DNA of 9,770 nt from Eubacterium sp. (GTDB lineage Bacteria > Bacillota_A > Clostridia > Lachnospirales > Lachnospiraceae). Under the pieces are notes generated by a model. The model was not told the origin of the DNA and did no database searches. It saw only the letters and a list, made by a program, of their open reading frames with translations. The translations under genes were made by a program, and so were the position numbers. Position 1 is the first letter of the stretch. Each line of letters begins with the position of its first letter. The stretch covers positions 1 to 9,770 of the forward strand of contig JAFVEX010000187.1 of assembly GCA_017475785.1 (NCBI GenBank), given 5' to 3'. Positions 1-5,312 of the stretch are shown here, piece after piece.

Positions 1-1
1 C

Positions 2-1459
2 GGCACCGGCAAGACCAGCCTCGGCAAGAGTGTCGCGGAGGCTCTCGGACGTAAGTATGTACGTGTCAGCCTCGGCGGAATCCGCGATGAGGCTGAGATC
101 CGCGGACACCGCCGCACATACGTCGGCGCGATGCCGGGCCGGATCATGGACGGAATCAAGCGTTCCGGCGCGATGAATCCCGTCGTCGTGCTGGATGAGG
201 TCGACAAGCTCAGCCACGGCTTTGAAGGAGATCCCGCGAGCGCGCTGCTTGAGGTGCTCGATCCGGAGCAGAATAACACCTTCACCGATCACTATATGAA
301 CATTCCGTATGATCTGTCGAATGTCTTTTTCATCTGCACGGCAAATACATACGATACGATCCCGCAGCCGCTTCTGGACCGCATGGAGATGATCCAGCTT
401 CCCGGCTATACGCCGATAGAAAAGCTGCAGATCGCGAAAAAGCACCTGCTGCCGCGGGCGCTTGAGGACGCCGGCATCGAGAAGAAGCAGCTCCGTGTCA
501 CGGACGGCGCAATCAGGCGGATTATCAACGAATATACGATGGAATCAGGTGTGCGCGGACTGAAAAAGCAGATGGATATTCTCTGCCGCAAGACTGCCGC
601 AAAGATTGTCGAGCAGCTCTCCGCGGCGGATTCCGCGGCTGTAAAGGCCGTGAAGGCGACGAAAGACCAGCAGGCAGCCGGCGCTTCAGACAGCACAGGT
701 TCTGTCATTGCCTCCGCTGCACCGGCAGAGCCCGGCAAGGCTGCAGCGCCGATCCCGACGGACCTGCGGATTACCGTGCGAGAGAAAAATGTGCCGGACT
801 TCCTCGGAAACAAGGGAATCCTGCACGACCGTGTCCTGAAGCACTGTCCGCCCGGCGTCGTCACCGGGCTTGCGTGGACACAGGCAGGCGGTGAGATTCT
901 CTTTATCGAGACGACCATGATGAAGGGCGGCGGCGAGATCATCCTGACCGGGCAGCTCGGCGATGTCATGAAAGAATCGGCGACGATTGCGCTCTCTCTG
1001 GTGAAGTCCACTTTTATGGGAGAGCATCTGGATCTCAAGGACAAAGATATTCACATCCACATCCCGGACGGCGCCGTTCCGAAAGACGGTCCGTCTGCAG
1101 GCGTGACGATGTTCACCGCGCTGGTCTCCCTGCTGACAGGCACGCCTGCGCAGAATGATCTGGCCATGACCGGAGAAATCTCGCTGCGCGGGCAGGTTCT
1201 GCCGATTGGCGGACTTCCTGAAAAGCTGATGGCTGCGCAGCGCGCCGGCGTCAGAAAAGTACTGATCCCGAAGGACAATGTCCGCGATCTCGAGGACGTC
1301 GCGAAGGAGGTCCGGGAGACGCTGGAAATCGTCCCCGTCAGCACCGTGCAGGAGGTAATCAGCCAGGCGCTCGGCATCCGGCTGCCAAAACAAAAAGCTG
1401 CTCTTTCCGCATTTGCGGAAAAGGCCGCCGAGCCCACCGACGTCGCTATCGTATCCTGA
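2..1459 (+). CDS. lon: ATP-dependent serine protease Lon (LonA), C-terminal part, 5' end outside window
   Basis: Partial gene, open from the first base; 485 residues are visible and the N-terminal substrate-binding domain is missing. Lon degrades misfolded and regulatory proteins in the cytoplasm, coupling ATP hydrolysis to unfolding. The visible part begins inside the Walker A loop (GTGKTS). It continues through the Lon-typical GHRRTYVGAMPG stretch, Walker B (VVVLDEVD, about residue 61), the sensor and arginine-finger region (LLDRMEM) and sensor 2 (GVRGL). The protease domain carries the Ser-Lys dyad: Ser in PKDGPSAG (codon 1094-1096) and Lys in PIGGLPEK (codon 1223-1225), 43 residues apart as in E. 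coli Lon. Two departures from the family are an Ala/Pro/Ser-rich insertion of roughly 40-45 residues between the AAA+ and protease domains (about 617-757) and a C-terminal tail of about 25 residues. The ATG at 131 is internal, since family homology runs upstream of it. Both catalytic residues are intact, so the product should be active. Confidence 0.97.
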   Translation, partial: GTGKTSLGKSVAEALGRKYVRVSLGGIRDEAEIRGHRRTYVGAMPGRIMDGIKRSGAMNPVVVLDEVDKLSHGFEGDPASALLEVLDPEQNNTFTDHYMNIPYDLSNVFFICTANTYDTIPQPLLDRMEMIQLPGYTPIEKLQIAKKHLLPRALEDAGIEKKQLRVTDGAIRRIINEYTMESGVRGLKKQMDILCRKTAAKIVEQLSAADSAAVKAVKATKDQQAAGASDSTGSVIASAAPAEPGKAAAPIPTDLRITVREKNVPDFLGNKGILHDRVLKHCPPGVVTGLAWTQAGGEILFIETTMMKGGGEIILTGQLGDVMKESATIALSLVKSTFMGEHLDLKDKDIHIHIPDGAVPKDGPSAGVTMFTALVSLLTGTPAQNDLAMTGEISLRGQVLPIGGLPEKLMAAQRAGVRKVLIPKDNVRDLEDVAKEVRETLEIVPVSTVQEVISQALGIRLPKQKAALSAFAEKAAEPTDVAIVS

Positions 1460-1469
1460 TGTTTCGGTC

Positions 1470-1539
1470 TGATCCGGCCGATTGGCTGATTGACTCTGGC
1501 TTCTTCCGGCTGATTGTCTGCTCTGGCCGGACCGGATCA
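1470..1539. repeat. Inverted repeat and short direct repeats between lon and trmO
   Basis: TGATCCGG (1470-1477) and CCGGATCA (1532-1539) are perfect complements. Between them GGCTGATTG occurs twice, at 1484-1492 and 1508-1516, 24 bases apart. The stem has a long loop and no T-run follows on either strand, so it is a poor intrinsic terminator. It may be a processing or pausing structure in a lon-trmO transcript, or a remnant of local duplication. Function unknown. Confidence 0.4.
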
Positions 1540-1579
1540 CAGGAAGCAAATTGCAATTAAATCACTGCCGAAGATACTT

Positions 1580-2350
1580 ATGAACCAAAAAACAATTACA
1601 CCAATTGCATACATCCGCTCTGACTTTCCGGAAAAATTCGGAATTCCGCGTCAGAGCGGATTGTCGCGCACGCAGGCTGAAATTGTGTTTCTGCCGGAGT
1701 ACGGAAACGCGGAAGCTGTGCGCGGGCTGGAGGATTTTTCCCACATCTGGCTGATCTGGGGCTTCTCCGGGCACGAAGACAGACCCTGGCACGCAACCGT
1801 CCGCCCGCCGCGACTCGGCGGAAACGAGCGGATCGGCGTTTTTGCCTCCCGCTCCCCCTTCCGCCCGAACGGACTGGGACTTTCCTGCGTGCGGCTGCTT
1901 TCCGTGCAGAACAGCACTGTATCTGCCGCTTCTGCTCTTGAAAACGCAAAATCCGGCAGCAGCGGCGGAACATCCGATACGCAGACGCATGCCGTCCCTG
2001 TTTTGCTGGTGGAAGGCGCAGATCTGATGGACGGCACGCCCATCTACGACATCAAGCCATATATTCCCTATGCAGACAGCCGTCCTGAGGCCTCCGGCGG
2101 TTTTACGGATACGACGCCGCGCAGTCTGCTGAAGGCAGACATTCCGGACGTCCTTCTGGCGAAGCTGCCGGCAGAGAAACGGGAGGGTCTGCTGGACGTG
2201 CTGCGGCAGGATCCCCGGCCTTCCTATCAGAATGACCCGGAGCGGGTATACGGGCTGTCCTACGCAGGCTTTAATATAAAATTCCTGGTTGCCGGCGGAA
2301 CCGTGCAGGTGCTTGCGATAGAACCCCTGCCGCCAGAGGCTTTTGCGTGA
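1580..2350 (+). CDS. trmO: tRNA (N6-threonylcarbamoyladenosine(37)-N6)-methyltransferase TrmO (TsaA/YaeB family)
   Basis: 256 residues. TrmO uses S-adenosylmethionine to methylate N6 of t6A37 in threonine tRNA, tuning anticodon-stem decoding. Family signatures run in order: ITPIAYIRSDFPEKFGIPRQ at the N-terminus, FSHIWLIW (about 54-61), RSPFRPNGLGLS (about 91-102), DGTPIYDIKPYIPYADS (151-167) and DPRPSY (211-216). The ATG at 1580 is chosen because homology begins just after it; a TTG at 1514 in the same frame would add 22 residues with no family resemblance. No strong ribosome site precedes the ATG, so translation may be modest. A Ser/Gly/Thr-rich insertion of about 25 residues (about 110-136) makes it longer than E. 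coli YaeB (about 235). The gene follows lon by 120 bases without an obvious terminator or promoter and may be co-transcribed; no functional link to lon is implied. Confidence 0.93.
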   Translation: MNQKTITPIAYIRSDFPEKFGIPRQSGLSRTQAEIVFLPEYGNAEAVRGLEDFSHIWLIWGFSGHEDRPWHATVRPPRLGGNERIGVFASRSPFRPNGLGLSCVRLLSVQNSTVSAASALENAKSGSSGGTSDTQTHAVPVLLVEGADLMDGTPIYDIKPYIPYADSRPEASGGFTDTTPRSLLKADIPDVLLAKLPAEKREGLLDVLRQDPRPSYQNDPERVYGLSYAGFNIKFLVAGGTVQVLAIEPLPPEAFA

Positions 2351-2352
2351 AA

Positions 2353-2379
2353 GAAGGTACTCTGAAACAGAGTACTTTC
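2353..2379. repeat. Trinucleotide-loop hairpin, family copy 1, after trmO
   Basis: A perfect 19-base core, GTACTCTGAAACAGAGTAC (2357-2375), folds as 8 bp around an AAA loop. Flanking bases extend the stem to 12 bp (2353-2379) with one G-T pair. It lies three bases after the trmO stop. Plus-strand sequence after it is TTTCC-like only in its last stem bases, so it may terminate trmO weakly or block readthrough from the convergent trxB side. It resembles hairpins at 4291-4319 and 5171-5189. Confidence 0.6.
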
Positions 2380-2386
2380 CCATCAT

Positions 2387-2440
2387 ATAAAAAACAGGAG
2401 ACGTTTGCGCACAAATAAGATAACGCAAAAGTCTCCTGTT
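2387..2440 (-). terminator. Intrinsic terminator of the ohrR-trxA-trxB unit
   Basis: On the minus strand AACAGGAGAC pairs perfectly with GTCTCCTGTT (plus 2431-2440 with 2393-2402). The stem continues, after one mismatch, through TTTGCG/CGCAAA (2404-2409 with 2424-2429) around a 14-base loop. The minus strand then has an uninterrupted T-run (TTTTTTATAT), giving a textbook Rho-independent terminator 30 bases past the trxB stop. In plus orientation the hairpin is followed by AAATTATG, so it should act mainly on minus-strand transcripts. Confidence 0.88.
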
Positions 2441-2469
2441 AAATTATGTCTATAGTCTGTGTCAGTGGA

Positions 2470-3372
2470 TCAGCGGATCCCCGCCGCCGCGGCGAGCGCC
2501 GCGACCGCGCCGTCTGCGGCTGCTGTCGTCAGCTGGCGCACCGCCTTTGTCCGGCAGTCGCCGGCCGTATAAATCCCGGCTGTCTTTGTCAGACAGTCCT
2601 CGCCGGCCGCGATGTATCCGCCAGCGTCCAGGTCGACCAGCTCCGCAAAAGCCGCGTTTTCCGGCATCTGGCCGATCGCGACAAACAGGCCGTCTGCCTT
2701 GATTTCGCGCGTCTCACCTGAAAGCTTGTCCGTGACCTCCACTCCCTCGACCTTCTTGTCTCCGAGAATCTTTGTCACCGTGGCATTCAGCACGAATTCA
2801 ACGTTTTCCTTCTCTTCCAGCTCTTTTACCGCCGCCGCGTCCCCGCGGAACGCGTCCCGCCTGTGTACGAGATACACCTTATTGCAGTAATTAGCGAGAA
2901 ACGCAGCGTCCTCCAGCGCGGTATTTCCTCCGCCGTTGACCACGACGTCTTTTTTCCGGAAAAACATGCCGTCGCAAGTCGCGCAGTAAGATACGCCGGA
3001 GCCGATCAGATCCTGTTCCCTGGCGATACCGAGCGGACGGTTTTTCGCGCCTGTCGCGAGGATTACGGCTTTTGCCTCGTAGACATCCTTCGATGTATGC
3101 ACGCGCTTTACATCCCCGAGATCCTCGACCGATTTCACACGCTCATACCGGATTTCGGCGCCGAGCCCCATCATCTGATTATACAGGCCGGTCGCGAATT
3201 CATAGCCGGATATGTGCGCGATCCCCGGATAGTTCTCGATGTCCGGCGTGTTGATAATCTGTCCGCCGTAAACAGCTGCCTCCAGCACCAGCACGCTTTT
3301 TCCCGCGCGGAGCCCGTAGATTGCTGCCGACATGCCGGCTGTCCCTGCACCAACAATAATAATATCAGTCAT
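2470..3372 (-). CDS. trxB: Thioredoxin-disulfide reductase (NADPH-type)
   Basis: 300 residues, the usual bacterial low-molecular-weight TrxR size. This cytoplasmic flavoenzyme moves electrons from NADPH through FAD to a CxxC pair and then to thioredoxin. Visible are the N-terminal FAD loop GAGTAG (8-13), the redox-active pair in CATC (C130, C133), the second nucleotide loop GGGNTA (147-152), HRRDAFR (170-176) whose arginines are typical of NADPH preference, and the C-terminal FAD motif GDCR (271-274). The nucleotide loop and HRR motif argue against the ferredoxin-dependent clostridial TrxR-like enzymes that lack them. The start codon follows the trxA stop by one base (TAA-A-ATG), with AGGA inside the trxA end acting as ribosome site, so the two are translationally coupled. 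It is the last gene before the 2387-2440 terminator. It recharges TrxA and, through it, probably the peroxidase at 4334-4873. Confidence 0.97.
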   Translation of the reverse strand: MTDIIIVGAGTAGMSAAIYGLRAGKSVLVLEAAVYGGQIINTPDIENYPGIAHISGYEFATGLYNQMMGLGAEIRYERVKSVEDLGDVKRVHTSKDVYEAKAVILATGAKNRPLGIAREQDLIGSGVSYCATCDGMFFRKKDVVVNGGGNTALEDAAFLANYCNKVYLVHRRDAFRGDAAAVKELEEKENVEFVLNATVTKILGDKKVEGVEVTDKLSGETREIKADGLFVAIGQMPENAAFAELVDLDAGGYIAAGEDCLTKTAGIYTAGDCRTKAVRQLTTAAADGAVAALAAAAGIR

Positions 3373-3373
3373 T

Positions 3374-3682
3374 TTATCCTAACATCTCCAAAATCCTGTC
3401 CTTCTGCACGACGCCTACGGACCGGTCCGCTTCCTCGCCGTTCTTAAATACGACCAGTGTCGGAATCGACGCAACGCCGTACTTCTCCGCGAGAATATCT
3501 TCTTCGTCCACATCTACCTTTCCGACCTTGAACCCCTGCGCGTCCGCCGCAACCTCTTCGACAATCGGAGAAAGCATCTTACACGGCCCGCACCATGCTG
3601 CCCAGAAATCGACCAGCACCGGGACTTCGGATTTTAATACTTCTTCTTCAAAATTTGCCTGTGTCAGCGTGATAGCATCCAT
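3374..3682 (-). CDS. trxA: Thioredoxin
   Basis: 102 residues, a single classical thioredoxin fold, cytoplasmic (no signal peptide). It reduces disulfides in client proteins. Visible are the active site WCGPC (C31, C34), the buried-acid segment VLVDFWAAW, and the cis-proline motif SIPT (P74) followed by VVFKNGE. A strong ribosome site, GGAGGG (plus 3689-3694), lies six bases before the ATG. It starts 22 bases after the ohrR stop and ends one base before trxB, so ohrR, trxA and trxB form one unit. Its placement beside a peroxide sensor and a thiol peroxidase suggests these are its clients, although a general thioredoxin role is equally expected. Confidence 0.97.
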   Translation of the reverse strand: MDAITLTQANFEEEVLKSEVPVLVDFWAAWCGPCKMLSPIVEEVAADAQGFKVGKVDVDEEDILAEKYGVASIPTLVVFKNGEEADRSVGVVQKDRILEMLG

Positions 3683-3704
3683 GACCTTCCCTCCAGTCTC
3701 TCAA

Positions 3705-4148
3705 TTATCTGTCGTCATCTGTCATTGTTCCGAGAAGCTTATACAGAATCGTATACAGCTGCAAGGCTTCCTCCGGGGACAGATTAATGCATTTTCCCAT
3801 CTGCTCCGGTACCGCAACTGCACGGTCTTTCAGCTTTTCGCCTTCTTCCGTGATCCGGATAATGACATTCCGCTCATCCTCGGTCGACCTCGTGCGGTCA
3901 ATAAACCCTTTTCCCTCCAGCTTCTTCAGAAGAGGCGTCAGCGTACCGGAATCCAGATACAGACATTTTCCAAGTTCCTTGACGTTCGTTTCTCTGCGCT
4001 CCCAGAGAATCATCATTGCGATATACTGTGTATACGTCAGATCCAGTTCATCCAGAAAAGGCTTGTATTTGCGCACCATTTCCTTGGCACACGCGTACAG
4101 CGGAAAACAAAGCTGATTTTCAATTTTCAGACAATCATACTTACCCAT
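3705..4148 (-). CDS. ohrR: Organic-peroxide-sensing MarR-family repressor OhrR
   Basis: 147 residues. OhrR dimers repress peroxide-defence genes and release DNA when a reactive cysteine is oxidised by organic hydroperoxides. The N-terminus (KIENQLCFPLYAC) closely follows B. subtilis OhrR; C14 corresponds to its sensing Cys15, and Y28 and Y39 to the tyrosines that contact that thiol. The winged helix covers about 45-100, with LYLDSGTLTPLLKKLE as the recognition-helix region and RTRSTEDERNVIIRIT as the wing. A further cysteine, C120, lies 106 residues after C14, close to the Cys22-Cys127 spacing of the two-cysteine Xanthomonas type, so it may be a 2-Cys sensor; C6, C20 and C62 are also present. 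GGAAAGGG precedes the ATG. An extended -10 promoter sits upstream, and trxA and trxB follow. No Ohr gene is in the window; the peroxidase next upstream is the likely target. Confidence 0.92.
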   Translation of the reverse strand: MGKYDCLKIENQLCFPLYACAKEMVRKYKPFLDELDLTYTQYIAMMILWERRETNVKELGKCLYLDSGTLTPLLKKLEGKGFIDRTRSTEDERNVIIRITEEGEKLKDRAVAVPEQMGKCINLSPEEALQLYTILYKLLGTMTDDDR

Positions 4149-4206
4149 TTACATTACCCTTTCCGGTTCCCCCATCTGAATGCAGAGTTATTACATACGT
4201 TTATAC

Positions 4207-4215
4207 ATTATACCA
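4207..4215 (-). promoter_or_regulatory. Extended -10 promoter of ohrR-trxA-trxB
   Basis: The minus strand reads TGG-TATAAT (plus 4207-4215), an exact -10 hexamer with the TGn extension. No good -35 lies 16-18 bases upstream, as is common for extended -10 promoters. The start point would be near 4200, leaving a leader of about 50 bases before the ohrR ATG. I see no element here like the operator at 5077-5091, so autoregulation is not supported by sequence. Confidence 0.65.
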
Positions 4216-4249
4216 CGTTTTGACAGGAAGCAGATAACTTTTTTGGCTT

Positions 4250-4326
4250 CCTGCCGGCGCAGCGCGCATCTTCCGGAGGATTTTCCCGACGGGGAACACC
4301 CTGTTTCAGGGTGTTCTTCCGGCAGG
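4250..4326. repeat. Nested inverted repeats after the peroxidase gene, including hairpin family copy 2
   Basis: The outer arms CCTGCCGG (4250-4257) and CCGGCAGG (4319-4326) are perfect complements. Inside, GAACACCCTG (4294-4303) pairs perfectly with CAGGGTGTTC (4307-4316) around TTT, and G4291-G4293 can extend the stem against 4317-4319. TTCCC-GACG-GGGAA (4283-4296) is a competing small stem. The block lies eight bases past the peroxidase stop and ahead of the ohrR promoter. It probably ends or stabilises the peroxidase mRNA, but there is no T-run on the minus strand. Confidence 0.5.
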
Positions 4327-4333
4327 CGTAAAA

Positions 4334-4873
4334 TCAGAGAACCTCTTTTACCTTCTCCTCCAGCTTTTCCGGCGCGTCAGTCGGCTCAAAACGTCCCGCG
4401 ATTTCGCCGTTCCGGTCAATCAGGAATTTTGTGAAATTCCATTTTACATTTCCGTTGTTCTTGTAATCTTTGTCCATTTTCTTGACGACGCCCTTCAGCA
4501 TCAGGCCTGCAGGACCGCTGAAGCCCGCGAACGTTGTGTTGTCTGTCAGATATTTGAAAAGCGGATCTGCGTTCTCACCGTTGACATCGATCTTCGCAAA
4601 ACGCGGGAAAGATGTATCATACTTTGAAGTGCAGAATTCATGGATCTCCGCGTCACTTCCCGGCGCCTGATGACCGAACTGGTTGCACGGGAAATCCAGG
4701 ACCTCAAATCCTTCATCTTTGTACTTCCTGTACAGATTCTCCAGCCCTTCATACTGCGGCGTGAATCCGCAGCCGGTCGCTGTGTTGACAATCAGCAGCG
4801 CTTTTCCTTTATAGTCAGCAAGATCAACTTCCTCACCCAGTCTGTTTTTTACTTTGAAATCATAAATGTTCAT
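4334..4873 (-). CDS. gpx: Glutathione peroxidase-family thiol peroxidase, probably thioredoxin-dependent
   Basis: 179 residues, cytoplasmic (no signal peptide). Family members reduce hydrogen peroxide and organic or lipid hydroperoxides. Conserved elements are NTATGCGFTPQYEGLE with peroxidatic C35 (cysteine, not selenocysteine), FPCNQFG (C63, Q65) and KWNFTKFL (W145, N146), giving a complete Cys-Gln-Trp-Asn tetrad. C81 in EFCTSKYDTSFPRFAKID sits where thioredoxin-dependent members such as yeast Gpx3 keep their resolving cysteine, so thioredoxin rather than glutathione is the likely reductant; trxA and trxB lie downstream on the same strand. Compared with short bacterial members, the 108-143 stretch before the WNF motif is longer. 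The ribosome site AAGGAAG precedes the ATG. Its promoter (5071-5098) lies about 190 bases upstream and carries an OhrR-like operator, implying peroxide induction. Confidence 0.93.
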   Translation of the reverse strand: MNIYDFKVKNRLGEEVDLADYKGKALLIVNTATGCGFTPQYEGLENLYRKYKDEGFEVLDFPCNQFGHQAPGSDAEIHEFCTSKYDTSFPRFAKIDVNGENADPLFKYLTDNTTFAGFSGPAGLMLKGVVKKMDKDYKNNGNVKWNFTKFLIDRNGEIAGRFEPTDAPEKLEEKVKEVL

Positions 4874-5064
4874 GTGCTTCTTCCTTTCTTTTGTATTTCT
4901 TCTTATTGATATCTCTGTCTGTGTTTTCGTGTTTCAGTAATTTTCTGTTTCGGTGCCTCTTCGTCTCTGTGCTTCAATGCGTTTGTGTCAATGTAGTTTC
5001 TGTGTCTCCAGCCGAATAATCAGATTCAGTACAGTTTACTTCCTCGAATTATCTTGTTGCTTAT
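4874..5064 (-). promoter_or_regulatory. Long U-poor leader of the peroxidase mRNA
   Basis: About 190 bases separate the predicted start point from the gpx ATG. On the transcribed strand the leader is A- and purine-rich with few U residues, and short GAAACA/ACAGAGA-like words recur. It has no ATG-initiated upstream ORF and no strong hairpin that I can find. It matches no riboswitch family I recognise. It could simply be an unstructured, efficiently translated leader. Confidence 0.4.
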
Positions 5065-5070
5065 AATTAC

Positions 5071-5098
5071 ATTTTACACAATTTAATTTTGTTGTCAA
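5071..5098 (-). promoter_or_regulatory. Sigma-A-type promoter of the peroxidase gene
   Basis: On the minus strand TTGACA (plus 5093-5098) is followed, after 16 bases, by TAAAAT (plus 5071-5076): a consensus -35 and a near-consensus -10. It lies downstream of the pyrophosphatase terminator and is oriented toward gpx. The spacer is almost entirely occupied by the operator-like palindrome at 5077-5091. Confidence 0.8.
5077..5091 (-). promoter_or_regulatory. OhrR-like operator inside the peroxidase promoter
   Basis: The minus strand reads CAAAATTAAATTGTG. The B. subtilis OhrR operator, from memory, is the inverted repeat TACAATT-AATTGTA; aligned over 15 positions only the first, third and last bases differ. 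It fills the -35/-10 spacer, where bound repressor would exclude RNA polymerase. With ohrR encoded on the same strand just downstream, OhrR control of gpx is the simplest reading. The AT-rich nature of the word means chance similarity cannot be fully excluded. Confidence 0.6.
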
Positions 5099-5170
5099 GT
5101 ATTTTCTCATTTTCTTTTTTTCTTCTCGAGACGTGGTAACCGTAACCAAACCTTCCTGATCCGCCAACCG

Positions 5171-5189
5171 ACACCCTGAAGCAGAGTAC
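5171..5189 (-). repeat. Trinucleotide-loop hairpin, family copy 3 (hybrid arms)
   Basis: The plus strand reads ACACCCTG-AAG-CAGAGTAC. The left arm matches copy 2 (4297-4303) and the right arm matches copy 1 (2368-2375). As minus-strand RNA the arms GUACUCUG and CAGGGUGU pair throughout using three G-U pairs; as plus-strand RNA the same positions become A-C mismatches. It lies between the pyrophosphatase terminator and the peroxidase promoter. Confidence 0.45.
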
Positions 5190-5201
5190 TCTCTTATTAC
5201 G

Positions 5202-5268
5202 CAAAAACAGGCTGCCACACAAAGCAATCAAGTGCATAATATGCACGAAGATGCTCAGCGCGGCAGCC
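5202..5268 (-). terminator. Intrinsic terminator of the pyrophosphatase gene
   Basis: On the minus strand GGCTGCC (plus 5262-5268) pairs with GGCAGCC (plus 5210-5216), followed by TGTTTTTGC. The long loop contains its own hairpin, GTGCAT/ATGCAC (plus 5232-5246). It lies 44 bases past the gene's stop codon. Confidence 0.72.
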
Positions 5269-5312
5269 CCACGGCACTCACACGAACGATGGCCGTTTTA
5301 GGAGTCCTCTGA

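Noticed and set aside
686..1549. Long minus-strand open frame opposite lon
   Set aside because: It is antisense to the conserved Lon coding sequence, has no recognisable domains and a composition rich in Arg, Gln and His, as expected of a shadow frame in GC-biased DNA.
1514..1579. TTG start for trmO, 22 codons upstream of the ATG
   Set aside because: The extra residues do not resemble the family N-terminus and overlap the intergenic inverted repeat; ATG at 1580 fits homology.
1562..2428. 288-codon minus-strand open frame opposite trmO
   Set aside because: Shadow frame; the plus strand has clear TrmO motifs, and the minus frame has no domain resemblance.
2446..2721. Plus-strand open frame starting near the end of trxB
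   Set aside because: Antisense to conserved TrxB C-terminal motifs; low-complexity Arg/Cys composition.
4207..4240. OhrR autoregulatory operator at the ohrR promoter
   Set aside because: The AT-rich words here do not form an inverted repeat similar to the OhrR operator; several alignments were tried without a convincing match.
5036..5227. 63-codon minus-strand open frame between the pyrophosphatase and gpx genes
   Set aside because: It overlaps the terminator, the hybrid hairpin and the gpx promoter, and lacks a ribosome site or family resemblance.
5271..5296. ACGGC/GCCGT small hairpin just after the pyrophosphatase stop
   Set aside because: A 5-bp stem with a 16-base loop, and no T-run in the direction of the gene; likely chance.
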